A stretch of 64,000 bases of DNA, taken from the NCBI GenBank assembly GCA_947650285.1, contig CANTFL010001490.1, forward strand, positions 472,919-536,918, in the 5' to 3' direction. A model generated the notes under the pieces. The model made no database searches. It saw nothing but the letters and a program-made list of their open reading frames with translations, and was not told the origin of the DNA. Positions 11,020 to 23,505 of this stretch are shown here, one piece after another. Within the stretch, counting starts at the first letter, position 1. Every line of letters starts with the position of its first letter. This stretch comes from Hyaloperonospora brassicae (Eukaryota > Oomycota > Peronosporomycetes > Peronosporales > Peronosporaceae). Position numbers and translations under genes: made by a program.

Positions 11020-12001
11020 ATCGTTGTGGTCGAGTGCGGACGAACAAATTGACCAATGGCAGGGCAGCTAGAGGACCTGCATACTTTTGTATGCAGACCC
11101 ACAAAAACACAGAGGTCAAATACGCAGAGCACATGGCACAATTGTGTGTCGATCGACGTCGACAATTAGGCCACCAGGATCTATCTATACGCGCTTCCAG
11201 GTCCACTTCAGGCGAGCAGCTGGAGGTTGCAGCAAACACCTGATCCAAGCGCTCGATGCAGTCGAATGAAGCGATTCGACCTCTCAAGTACTGCCACATT
11301 CGTGGGTCTGCTGAATGAAAGCTGAGCGACTGGAGCGTCGACCACTTTCGTGCAATTAATTCTCGGATGTCAAATAGACTGTCGTGCATTCCGACGTTTT
11401 GCGACGCGGACACCAAGTTCCTTGTAGAAGAATGACCCGGAGCCAGATCTCGGCCTGGTGGAAAAAGCGAACGACAATCGATTGACGTTGGGCAAGTGCC
11501 TGCAGGTCGCTGCTGTTTGCAAACTTCGGCGCAGTTTGTGCGTCAGAGGTCAATAAGGTGTGGTCAGCACAGGGGCGAGCCGGTCGGTAGAACCGGTTTC
11601 GACTCGAGGCAATTGCCACAAACCCGATGAGCCGGTTTTGATCCGGTTTCTTCTCGAGTCGATTCCACCCCAGTCGATACCACCCAAGTCGGATCATGCT
11701 CGCTATCCTGTCTTTCATCCATCGTGCCGTCCGACATCCTTTCTTTAGAAACGTAAACGCACCTTATGCCGACCCAGCACCCCCCCCCCCTCGAGCCAAA
11801 CCACACGACAACATCCAACCGGCGGCCAGTAAGTACGCACGCTGAGGTTTTTCCACCTTCTCCGGCCCCGCCTCCTCGTCCCTCCTCCTCACTCGAGAAA
11901 ACGTTCAGTCCGACGGAAGCCGTTGCAACGTCACTGCCGCATCGATCGATCGCTCTCTCGCTCTCTCGCTCTCTCGCTCTCTCTCTCTCTCTCTGCACAC
12001 A
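11020..12001. promoter_or_regulatory. shared upstream region of two divergent genes, with CT microsatellite
   Basis: This 982-bp stretch lies between the ATG of the bZIP gene (-) and the ATG of the R3H gene (+), so it must hold both promoters. A CT-rich tract (about 11951-11994) ends just before the R3H start. Long open frames on the - strand here are by-products of GC-rich exon sequence and the CT tract. I see no clear TATA box. Confidence 0.55.
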
Positions 12002-13611
12002 ATGCCGCGCGCCTCTGACGTTGCACTGGCGCCCGACGTGAGCGACTCGGAGAGTTCGCTCTGCGAGAGCGAACTGGAGCTCGAGATGGCGTATGGCGAC
12101 GGACCCATTGCGCCGCTGCGGGCAGAGGCGCCGAGCGCGGCCGACGACGTGGGAGCGATCGAGAAGAGCACAGGCGCCGGCGGTCTGCAGCGCCTGTGCA
12201 GCAGTCGCGACGGCGGCCGTCGGGCGCGGACACCGACGCGACGGAGCGCTGAGGCGCCGCGAGTCGGCGGTGCAAAGCGACTGATGAACGTCCACCCGAT
12301 ACGTTCCGCGGGGTATCTGATGCACCCGAACGAACTGCCGCTGGGCGCGCGCAAGCAGCAGCGCTGGCTCAACGGTGCGCGGGAGAGAGAGAGCGAGTGG
12401 GGGGACGTGCAACTGACGTTTGTGGTGTGTGTGTTGTTGTTGTTGTTGTTGTTGTTGTTGTGGTTGGGGCTTGTATGGAGACAGATCACCACTTTGGGAA
12501 TCGTGCGGCGTCGACGCGGTTGGAAGATTTGATGGAGCACATGAACATTAGTGTGGAGTGGAGGTGGGTGCAGCGCCAGAGGCTCCGGGTTGGGCTACTT
12601 GGTTGGCTGTGATGGTGGGGCGTTGGGTTGACGATGGCGATGGTGTGGTGTTGTGTGTGTGTAATAGGTCGAACTTTACGAAGTTGGCCGAGCCGCAGAA
12701 TGAAGCGTTGCAGACTGAGTTCCGTCAAGGGGGAGGCGTACGGGAGCCCGAGGTATGCCGTGGGCCATGTAATCGACGCAACGACAAGTGGAGCGGTAAG
12801 TGTTTGTAAAATGTGTGTGTGTGCGTGTTGCAGTGGTGTTACGGCTGTGCGTTGGTGGTGGTCGTTTGGTGGTTTGACTGTGGAAGTGGGTGCTGTGCTG
12901 TTGCTGTGGTATGCTGAGCAGATGCCGAGCAAATGTTTACTCGTGTCGACCGGCGTGCGCGAACGTTGTTGCTGCGGTCGCTGCATTCGCTGGCGCCGTT
13001 CATTGAGGCAGTTGAATGCGTGGTCTTGCACTTCATTCAGGTACGTGCTGGATGATTGGAAATCGACGGCATGACGCGCTGTACTAACGAGACAGTGTGT
13101 GTGGCTATCGATTGCAGTGGCGAGAGGTGCCATCAGAGGTGGAAATAGCGGCACCGCTGCTATGTATGCTGAAACACCCGATGGAGTTGGTGAAAGTGTG
13201 CGAGAAAGACGTGCGGCTGATCATACCGCTGTTGGACTCGGCCTTCCACCGCCTGATCATACACAGCGTCTGCCAGTTCTACGGTGTGCGATCACGAAGT
13301 GCGTTATGAGTCTGTATTATTTGTTGTGGTCGATGCTTGCGCGCTCATGTCGTGCAATCTGTCCAGCCGAGGTCAATCGTCGCCTGAACACAAAGATCAT
13401 GGTTCTGAAGAGTCCCAAGAAGAGGAGCTCGGACGAGGACTTGGCCCAGATATCGCTGTGCGACTTTATCCGCGAAACGCGCGTTGCTCGCCGTCATGGG
13501 GCTGCAGCCTTGCTCGAGAAAGTCACAGACAATTGCAATGCACTCGAGCTACAGTCCAAGAGCAGCGAGTGTAGCGATGGATTCTGCCTTGTGGAAGCCC
13601 CGCAGGTGTAG
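12002..13611 (+). CDS. R3H domain protein, R3HDM4-like, six exons
   Basis: The model joins 12002-12374, 12485-12563, 12668-12795, 12922-13040, 13118-13298 and 13367-13611. All introns are GT-AG, phases fit throughout, and the product is 374 residues. After a low-complexity N-terminus come ARKQQRWLN and an R3H-associated region: exon 4 reads FTRVDRRARTLLLRSLHSL and APFIEAVE. The R3H core follows in exon 5, SAFHRLIIHSVCQFYG, with the signature Arg278-x3-His282. The C-terminus has KSPKKRSS. This order matches animal R3HDM4 and its protist relatives. R3H domains bind single-stranded nucleic acid; the cell role of this family is unknown. The gene looks intact. Its close pairing with the divergent bZIP gene suggests shared regulation, which is inference. 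Confidence 0.85.
12433..12461. repeat. (GTT)n microsatellite in intron 1 of the R3H gene
   Basis: About nine GTT triplets lie within the first intron (12375-12484). Confidence 0.9.
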
Positions 13612-16600
13612 CGTGGCGACTGTGACCGCGTGCAGCCGCGCTGGTTCTATTCGCATGCAGTGAGACAAATGCGGTAGGCTTGGATGGCGAAGGCAGTGCT
13701 GCAGTGAAGGCCACGTGGCCGCCGTTGCTAGCTCTACCGAACTGGATGCCATCTCGCTTCGAGCAGACCTCGTGACGACTGCTTGGCTTTGGGGTGTGCC
13801 TTGCGCCGTTCTGCAGCAGAGCGCGTGGACACCGCGCCGGTATGATGCAAAGATCCATAGCTGCTCACACGTCCATCGTCTTGGGATGCTGCAGTACAGC
13901 ACAAGGACGACAACCAAAAGGATGCACGAAATGGGAATCATTACCATGTTTGGCCTCGCACCGCGCTTTGTTGTATCTGCGGATGCTCGCTCACTGGTCG
14001 ATAGCTTTCCTCATGCGATACCCAGCACGTACGGCGTACATCGTCGCAAGTGGACATCATCACAGGAATCGCTCTTGATTGAAACACAAAGTGCCGAGCC
14101 GTAAGCTTTAGCGAAGAAACCAACGCACTTGGCTGAGGCCAAACTCTGTTACAGTGTCACCTCACTTCTTGTACGTCTTCTCTTGAAAATGGCATGTGGG
14201 GATGATTGTGTGATTGTACACATGTGGTCTATAGATGAAGTCAGGATAGCAGAGCAAAAGCTTCGATGACGGCTCAGCCAGGATCACGCGTCCGGCATTT
14301 GAAAGCCAAGCAACATGCGGTCAGACAAAGAATCGACATGTCAGCTTCCATCAAGGAAGGATATTTGAACATTAGTTGTTCGCAGGGGCAAGCGTTGTTG
14401 CTACGTACTAACGTATGACGCATCACGTAGCAAACGACGACTGAGGACCGTTTTGACGTTTGCCACATTGTCCCGCATCTAAGTCATGCTGTCCAGTCGA
14501 CGTCCGCAAAAAAGGGTCTTCGAAGTTGGCGGTCACGTGGCCACCGCACTCGCAACGTCTGACACTGATGGCAGTGACTGCTTCGTAAAACGCACTACCA
14601 AGTCGAATAGAGCTAAACTTGACGAACTACGTCAATCATAGCTCGCACTGACAGTACCGTTAGAAAACAACAGGTCCAGTGCCGAAACAAGATAGCCCGA
14701 TAGTGAGGCAATCTGCATTGAGCTCGTGGATGCAAAACGTTGCGCGGGGATAATTGCGAACACAGAGCGCGTCGCCGAACTAATGCCTGCCTGTGTATGA
14801 CAATGTAAACTGTTGAAGAAGCTGTAGTCGCTGCAAAAAACGTGGCAGTCTGCTCTGGAGCGTCGTAGCAAGTTGGTGAAGACATCATACACTTCTACTT
14901 TTGCGTTGGCAGCTTCCTATTCTAACAGAAACAAGGGCAAATACCAAGCAAAGAGGACGCAAGAGCTGATCGAGGTAGCGTTGAATGACATAGACTGAAA
15001 ACGGGTGGCGTCGGCATATATCGACTGCTTGCGCATTGACTCGACGGCAAGTGAGTTTACGGCGGCTGTGAACAAAAGGCATCGGCAATGCAACAGCCAC
15101 GTTTGTTGTACAGGATTAACGTGCTTTACACCCGCGATAAACGGTCAGTAATTGAGCGCTCTCGCTTGTATCAGTCTGAGGAGTACAGCCATAGTGCGGT
15201 GTGCAATTGACGATCGCTTTTATTTTACTTCTTTTCAACGTTTTGGGGCCACAAAGGGTTGGCAGAGCGAACTCTTCGTGCACACCAACTGCTTCTGTCG
15301 GGAAAAACGTGCAATTTGACTCTCTGTCGGTCACTCCACGCAGAATCTATCACATCGTTCTCAATAGCTCGTCAAAAGGATTCGACAAACAAACCGTTTC
15401 GTAAGGTTTCGAGACGCACCTAGTCTTACGGCGTCGACCTGTAACCTAGTTAGCGGATTGAGACTTACACCATCCCTGCAGTTTAGATTTGGTAACATGA
15501 TGGGAGTTCAGAGTCCGACACTACGACGACACGCAAGTCCGAACACGCACAAGAATACTGTTTGTCGAGGGCAAGAGAAACCGAAGAACAGAGTGCTTGA
15601 TATATCGTAAGCTCTTTGCGAGAACGGTACATGGAGCTGACTCGAATCTAGGTTAAGCGAGCCCTTTCTTGCTTGGTTTCACACGCCTTCCAACCTATTT
15701 CCGCACCGACGATGCCAAATACTACACGACCTTTTGCAAGATGCCAAGTTTTACACACCACTACAGCAGCTTTACAAGCACCCAGTATTAAGCATACTCG
15801 GTTGTTTAGGAGATGAGGGTGTGGCCACTTGACATGACTGTAGCTCGGCTTCCATTTTTGAATGAGCTGATTGCTTGCACCGATCATATGATGTGTCAAA
15901 TTCGACAGAATTTGGAATGGCAATCCATCCTGACAAAAGACGAGATAACACATGCAAGGACAGAAGCAATGAGAGCTTCGATTGGAAAATGACCTTCTGC
16001 ATCCATGAGACGCAATCGTATGTATCGCGAGATCACTTCTTTGTCGCACATGAGTGCTCTGGCACCCTGATTGTGTGTCTATCTCACTGAAGTCGCAGCC
16101 AAGCATCACCATCTCGCATCAGGCAGCTTGATTGTAGCAAGACCGTTGCCATGTTGACTCGTTGTTTGACAGCGACCGTTTGAAATACCTGACGCAGCAC
16201 GAATTCGAAAACCCTAAACGAAGAAGATCAATACTGTCTACTTATCATACAAGGTACAGTTTGTACTTCGAGTTGGTGCTTGCTCCTTCACAAGAGTCAA
16301 GAGATCCCTACCAACAGCAGTACATTGATGCCATAAGTGGACTGGATATCACATTTGTTGTTCTAAACAACGCTTTTTGCAGATCGTCCACTTCACGGCT
16401 TGACGTACGGACCACATTTACAATAAAGGTCGTGGCTGGCAAAATGGCGGCCCTATAAAATCTGTTAATCATGACCAGCTTATTGCATGTGAGCATACTC
16501 TGCTTTGCCATTGACACGAAACGATCGGTTCCAGGGGAGTGTCGGATCAGTCGGTCGAGTGTAAGGATGCCAATGTTTGTCTGTTGAGCTGAGTACCCCA

Positions 16601-19600
16601 TGTGGACAGTCTGTTGTGGCACGATATAGATACGGCTGGTGTTTGAGATTCACCAGAACTTCTACCGCTCAACGATATGACCATCTCCTCAAGTCCTCTC
16701 ATCTTACATCGGTAGGAAGAGGAGGCTCTACGTTAAACGAGAAACGTACCGTGAGAGGACTTTGCAGGGTAGAATAGTCAGTAGTATCCTGCAAAGCGTG
16801 AAAGTAGAAATGTAGGTCGGAAACGATCCGGTATCGACAACTTACACTTGACTATTTATCCTTGAACCAGGCATTCTACATCAGTTGCCAAGCCTTGGCT
16901 TGCGCCAACTAAGAAATGATATGACCTCCGCACATTGGTCGCATTTTTGCGTGGAGCATGGTGGCAAAGAATGGCCTAACAAGTACGATCTATTACACGT
17001 GGTGGAATGGCGATGCATTTGGTGTTCATACTGAGTGTTTGAATCAAAGAAACGATCAAGTGTCTACTGCTGGATATCTGTGCCACTATAGTATAGCTCC
17101 AGCGTGACCCATAGACGTGTCTCGATGCCTCGTTTGTCACGTGAGAACGCATACACAGTTAGCTGCTGGCATGCGGATGATGTTGGAACTTGATCATTCT
17201 AGGTATATGCTGTCCTCTTTAGCACCACGAAGAGATGTGTGAAGTCGCAATTACCGCTGGCTGCTACTCCCGCGAACTCGCCAAGCTTGGATCGATGAGT
17301 TAGGCCCGCTGAAACCGACTCGCTGAGTCCAACCATCTATTACACTCGAGGTACATTTCCGAGAAGTGCGAGAAGGTGGAGGGCCACATAAGAAGAGGCT
17401 TCCACGAAGTTAAATTGGACTTTTGTCATCCACTTGAGTGCAAAGCGTATATCTGCCTCCAGTGTAGGCATCGTTATGTAACAAGGCACGCTTGTTATCC
17501 ACCTCAGCGATAAAAACATTTCTCCTTATATCGTGTAGACTTGACCCTTTACCTTACTCAGGGCAGCATTTGGACTTGATATCACTTGACACTGATCCGC
17601 GCGCTCACCCGAAACCGTCTGGAAATCGTCTGATGTCCAGAGATCAGCATTATAGTTCGCTTCGATCCGAGGGCTGTGACGGTGTCCATATGAGCTATAG
17701 TGGTGTGTACGTCATTTACTTAATGCCGAGTGAGAAACGCAATGCAGTATGAACCAGCACTGGTAGCTCAATGTGGTGCCATATTTCAACGAATCCAAGA
17801 ATTAAGCCGTTTCAGGCAAGATGTAGTGGCCACCCACTTTCGCCATCCCAAAAGTGCCGCAGGAAGATTATTGTCGATATGCAACAAGAAGATTGTGTTC
17901 CGCATACGCAGATAGAACCTTTAAAGTGGCTAGTAGCGAGCAGCAGCGTCATTTATTCATTATCGTGATCAGCCGTGCTGTTTGCCGAGTAGTTCAACTT
18001 TTGATTTGCAAAACATCTCAACAACGCAGCGTCTCGCTCGTGTTTATGACCAAAAGGGCGATGCGATGCGCTACGCAAGTGTTCTTTGCGGAAAAAGGCT
18101 ACAACATATCGAAATTTTTCTTTCACGATGCAACGAATACTTCCCATAGTAGGCGGCAAAGTTTACAGCGTTGTAAGGTGATATCTTCTCTCGTCGAGAC
18201 GAGTATGGCAATAGATGCGCTTACGTTACGTAATGATCCCATTACATGTCGTAGAGATCAAATTTATGTCAGAAGATATCTTCGAAATGAATAAGATCCT
18301 CTAAGATGTACTTTGCTGAATAAATATTGATGGGATATTTAGAAAGGTAACGTTTGACAATACCGCATTCATCGGCTAACGTTGTCCGTGCTCAATGATA
18401 TCGTTTTGGCATTTTTTTCTTGATAAGCCCCGCAGAGTTTTGGGGTTCAACGGCAAAACCCGTCACAGGGGTTGTTCGGCTTCACCTGATCGGCCGTTAC
18501 CGAGACAATTTACCAGATGGCAAAGAGAGATAGACGTCACGTTGGAAGATCAGGATGTCAAGACGAGTGAGACCGAGAGATGCGATTGACGCGTGGGAAT
18601 ATAATATGATGATAGGAGGATTGGACATACGCCATGTGCAACTTGACCCGGTCAATCTGCAGCGCTGGTGGGCTGCATGCTGAGACGTTAACGGAGTTAT
18701 GAACACTATACATTACTTTTACTTTCTATATACTTTGCACAAGGGCAACTACTACCGACTTTCTATAGACCGTTATATCGACCAACTAAATCACATACCT
18801 TTGCCGGACGGGCGCAACGGGTGGTGAGAAAGCAGCTAGATTTAACGTTTGTAGTTCATCACAGTTATAGTAAGTCGAAAGAGGTATTTTTTTCAAAGGC
18901 TTCGACTATACATTATATCCATTTCTACTTTTGCCTCTATTCAGTGGTGTTCGTTTAGTAGACTCATCCCCTTTCCACTTACAGTGATCATGAGTTTCGA
19001 GGCACCTTCCTACACTATGTTCAGTAAAGTTAGTTTGTACTTCGTTACAAGCATCGGTGCGCCATTACATTAAGCGAGTAGATACGATATCGGTTTGCTA
19101 GTATATGTGCTGATATCAGACTTACGACAAACTAATACTAACGAATCTATCATGCTGCATACGATTTGCTATGCCCATGGTACTCGGAGTTGAGCTATGT
19201 CGTCTGCTCTTCCTCTACTTACGATTTGCTTAAAGTTTTTGGTGCGCGTGTCGACACTTTTTCGGTGGAGATAGTGTATGATATGTCATTATAAGCAAAA
19301 CATGCTTCGTTTAAATTCCAACCAAAGATATTTCCGCGAATCCTATCAATGTTGATGCAGAGACAATCGCGCAATCCAGGTTGACGCACGATGTTAAATC
19401 AACGATGGGGAATTGATCTCAAGCTAAACTTTCATGCAACCGTCATACCCTTATAGACTTCTCATCCAGATTAGATAAACAAACTTTAATTGCAAATTGT
19501 AATCTTTGTTAGGTTTGGGCAACTGTGAGCTGTGATATACGTAGAGTTGTCCAAAGCACGCAATGTATGTGCGCAAAATCATCCAGCTTTACGAAGACTT

Positions 19601-20153
19601 TAGCTGATGAGAAAGGTATTCTGAAAGACACCTCTTGCGCTATATAATTTTGCCAAGCACTTTGTGGTTTCGAGATGTAGGTATGCCATAAATTACAACG
19701 ATGCTGCTGAAAGCTTAACTCACTTGCTATGTTGTGGTGTTTGTACATCTATCGTCAATGTCAATGACAGTATACATGCAAACGATGACGTAAGTCGTGG
19801 ACACATGGACATGCATAGATGGTGTATAAAGTACAACTCATGTGCAGCAGTGACCAATGTAAGCAAAACAAATGTCGGCGTCATTGTCGCATCATAAAAC
19901 ACGAGTGAAAGGCGACAAGGACGCTGTGTTGAACTCAGGTGCTGTAACAGCAGACACGACACAGAGGAATGCAATTGGAATACGATCTGTAAGTGAACGA
20001 TGTTTAGTTAATGCTTTGATGAACTTATAACTGAACGCTGCACCCCACATCACAATGTTTTGATTCGGCGCATTTTCGGAGTAGTTTCGTCACTACATCG
20101 CTAGTATGTCCAATATATCAAATCTTCTTTGCGAACTCTATCTCATTTACACA
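13612..20153. other. gene-poor stretch, no supported gene
   Basis: Many short frames, all interrupted; no chain of splice sites joins them into a recognisable protein. Two places are slightly better than background: 14632-14892 (-), an 86-codon frame discussed as a possible elicitin-like relic, and 19890-20110, which resembles 62830-63070. Composition is AT-richer than the gene island to the left. Confidence 0.5.
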
Positions 20154-20608
20154 GTGAGTGCAACGGGGCACGCCCTTGTGTCAGATCAACACAAAATAGT
20201 GTGCACACAACGTCACGTACACGTGGCGTGAGGAAGCGCGACCAAGACAAAACAGAACCCGAAAGCTCTGTTCTGAGGTAAAAGTAGAACTGTTATTTAA
20301 TATAGTAATGTTTCATGCTAAATCATCTTTCGTCTTATTCTAACTATAGTAAACTACTATCTCCTATGTGGTTCTTCTGTCCACCGCCCATTGCGCGCGT
20401 CTAGCAGAGATTGGTGGTTAGTTTGGTTGATATGCACAGAACATCAACCAAGAAGTGGAGCACCCACGAATATTATTCTTGGGGGCGATATTCCGACAAA
20501 ACCACTCTTCTTGAGTGATGCAAATTGTATATTATCAAAACAGATAATATTCAAAAATTGATACCGTTGTATCAATTTTTATACAACGGGCTACCCCGTT
20601 ACAGTGAG
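20154..20608 (-). mobile_element. solo LTR of a Gypsy subfamily, with 5-bp target duplication
   Basis: The LTR spans 20159-20603 (445 bp) from TGCAACGGGGCA to CCCCGTTACA, in the orientation of copies B and C. It shares blocks with their LTRs, for example the GTAAAAGTAGAACTGTTAT block and the GCGCGCGTCTAGCAG block. GTGAG stands on both sides (20154-20158 and 20604-20608). This is the expected product of recombination between the two LTRs of a full element. It is about 55 bp longer and much diverged, so it belongs to an older or sister subfamily. Confidence 0.85.
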
Positions 20609-20749
20609 TGTCAATCTATATTTCGTTAATACATTCATATATGATTGCAATAAATATAAATTTACCGTAAACAGTCGCTATATCTTGTTTTTTATATTTG
20701 ATTCACTTCAATTAAATTAGTTTCTTTTCGATAGCAGTACCTTTTAGCC

Positions 20750-21490
20750 CGACCAAAACCGCCATATCCTCTAGCCTCATTGCTGAACCATCTTCGTCAT
20801 GATATATACAAACACCCGGCAGATACAGGTAAGAAAAACTCAATATTACATTATTTGCATGTTAGATCACTAATTTACGCTCACATGTGCATGCTACGGT
20901 TTGCAGTGAGTCCATCTTTTAGAAGCTGTTTATTGCAACGCATGATTTTACACATGAAGTATCATTAGTTCGTTGTACTTTGCTTCAAATTCACCACGCA
21001 ACTCACGCAGTCCAAGCACCTGATCTACTATCACTGATGCAACCGCAATTAATGTCTCTACTGTCCGTTATATGACGCCATCTTGTTTATACAGTCAAGT
21101 AACCGGCATTCCGTCCGCAGTAATCGAAACCCCAGTAATTGATTTTTTATCCGCCTTGCTAGAAGAACAATTATCGCCGCCATAACCTGTCATAGCTATC
21201 ACTACCTGTGCAACATTGTATTGGCCTCAACTTGTAGACGCAGCGTCTTATCTCCTTGCAATTGTAAAACTATTACTTTACCTAATTTTTGGTATCTTTT
21301 GTGTGCGCATAGAGACTAGATCTTACGCACACGATATGTCAGATCAGATACATCGAGACATTGTTGTAAATTGCTCACTACAGATTCAAACTATGAACCG
21401 TTATTATACCGTCTTGCAAATATTCAGCTACCTTTCCCATATATTATCAACTCCAGTTGCCTCATACCCATTGGTATACGAACACCAGTA
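20750..21490 (-). mobile_element. Ty1/Copia RNase H remnant
   Basis: On the - strand around 21170-20980 the translation reads GGDNCSSSKADKKSITGVSI, then TVETLIAVASVIVDQVLGLREL. This follows the Copia RNase H pattern (DADWA..DRKSTSG, then S..EAEY.A...A..E..WLR.L) with one or two stops. Upstream sequence to 21490 fits the RT-RNase H connection only loosely. Dead fragment. Confidence 0.6.
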
Positions 21491-21579
21491 GCATCCTCTA
21501 TCCAATTGTCCTTCGATATTTTTTGGATACTCACTTCGTAGTTTATTATCATACTGTGGCAAAGTCATTAATTAAAATT

Positions 21580-23330
21580 TATGACATGGATCGGCGGCCA
21601 TCTAATTGAGGCGCCACGTACTGGTGAAAAATGGCACCAAGTGATCTGGCGATCCAATGAGGAACGGAAGGTGATCCAACGGAGATCGTCGGACCGATCC
21701 AACGGTCGGCCGAAGGATGGACGTGGAACGGTCTGAGACGAGGCGCAGAAAGGGGTGATTTTCTTGGAACAATCTGGGACGAGTCGCAGACATCGATGAT
21801 TTCCACGGTGCGATCTGGGACGAGGGACTAGATTGAACCAGAAGACCGATCTGAACTGAGAAAGGTACTTTTAAGCCCAAGCGATGCGACGTGACTCTGT
21901 GACAAAGTTGTATCATCCAGGTGATCGAAGATACACATCACAGATCTTCAATGAGAGTACTGATTTAGGTTATGTATAGCCCGATCTGGAATTGTGGATG
22001 TTCGCGGAGGTCCGTGGGACCGTTGTGAGAACTGTGGATGGTCCCATTGTGGGGATAAACCCTTGAGGATGGTATCGGACCATGCACAACGAACGGAAGA
22101 ACGTATAGGGCCGGATCGCACTGTGTCGATCCTCAACGATCTCGAATTGGGCATCAGATCGGTCATGTTCCCTGCTGATTATGGATATATCGATGATGGA
22201 GCTATTTTATTGTGATATACATGCTTGATGAAGGTCCATGAGTGATGTCCTAAAAGTTCAGACCGAAAGAGCCAGTGGAAGCCGGTTGAATTGACGTCGC
22301 AAAATGGATTTAGACACATTCGGCATTTGGATACTATTTTGGACTTTTCGGTACCAAAATTGGGTATTTGGTACCGCATTTGGAATTTGCTCCCTTTTTT
22401 GGTGTCTAGGTACGATATCGGGAGTATTGGCGCTATCTTTGGAGCACAGGTCACGGGATTTCGACACGTGTTCAAGGGGGCGGTCAAGCTTAACGGTGAT
22501 ATCGACTTGGAGAGTGACCTACAGTTTGGAATAAGCTTAAAGATAGGATGGCTATTAATTTGGTTGGATAATAAAGCAGTTACCGTTTTTACATATAAAG
22601 CACGTCGCAGACTTCTCTTCCGGGCAGGATATTTGGCCTCCCGTCGATCAAGAGACGTTGCACGCGCCGTGTTTCGTGTACTCACCTTGGATTGTTTGGC
22701 CAAGGTGGGGTTAAGGTAACTCAAATCAACTCAAACTGCTAGGGTAGCAGCAAACAAAATAAAAGGAAAAGGATTTTGGACACAAGATCGCGAGACGGCT
22801 TAAGTGGTCAGAAGATCTGGACAAGGCGTTCAAGACAAGACCGAGCAAGATCGAAGCGATCTACTGGACATATCGGCACGTTTCATTTTGGAGAAACAAG
22901 CAACCGATTTGTCTATATTGCGCACTTCCAGCAAGATCGGCCGATCCCAAGACCAGATCGGACCGATCCCAAGGCAAGATCGACGCAAGACTACTATTTG
23001 CTGAGTGAAGATTTCCGCACAGCGAAGACCCCGATCCCGAAGACAAATCGAGATCGGTGTGATTCAAGATCGAGATCGCGACATCTCCATATAGAGATCG
23101 CCGCGACTCAAGATCAGGATCGCAGAACCCCGTTCGTGCTGTGAAGATTTCCGCACCGGAAGCGAACGCTCAACCCCAAACCCTCAGTGAGATTGACATC
23201 TTCCAAGGCCATTACGAAGAGCTCAAACCAGCCCAACCGACGGGTACACAAGGTGAGCACAAGGTTAACAGCAAGGCACGGATCGGAGTACCCCCTCCGT
23301 GAGTCGGCAAGTCTGGGCAAGTGGAAGATC
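21580..23330 (+). repeat. GATC-rich dispersed repeat, copy 1 (probably part of a Copia element)
   Basis: GATC, CGATC and GATCG occur every few bases at 21590-22210 and 22780-23120. The stretch 22640-22820 and the short segment near 23250 match, inverted and in the same order, 53700-53260. Perfect stems such as CCTTGG with CCAAGG (22684-22704) are frequent. A Copia RT fragment follows at 23380, just as a Copia RT follows the inverted copy at 53.2-54.4 kb. There is no intact protein. Confidence 0.6.
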
Positions 23331-23379
23331 GACACTCACTAAAGCAATTTTGTGAGATCGACTTCACCACAATACCCAT

Positions 23380-23505
23380 TGTCTTTGGTATGAGCGATTT
23401 GCATCTTCTAATACTTTTGCACCAGACAGAGTTTGTTATAGATCAAAGAAAATATACTCAAGAGTTGAGCTCGTCTCTGTCACCAGTAGATTGCATTTTA
23501 TAGAC
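23380..23505 (+). mobile_element. Ty1/Copia RT fragment
   Basis: The + frame 23321-23503 contains GMSDLHLLILLHQ, VIDQRKYTQEL and SLSPVDC. This fits the Copia RT segment after the catalytic site (F.M.DLG.L.YFLG, then I.LSQ.KY...L..F.M.DC). Only this patch is recognisable. Confidence 0.6.

Noticed and set aside
11564..12412. 282-codon frame on the - strand
   Set aside because: It lies opposite exon 1 of the R3H gene and the CT tract; its protein is repetitive and without a domain. It is a shadow of GC-rich coding sequence.
17854..18294. 146-codon + strand frame in the gene-poor stretch
   Set aside because: No recognisable domain and two overlapping frames of similar length; treated as chance.
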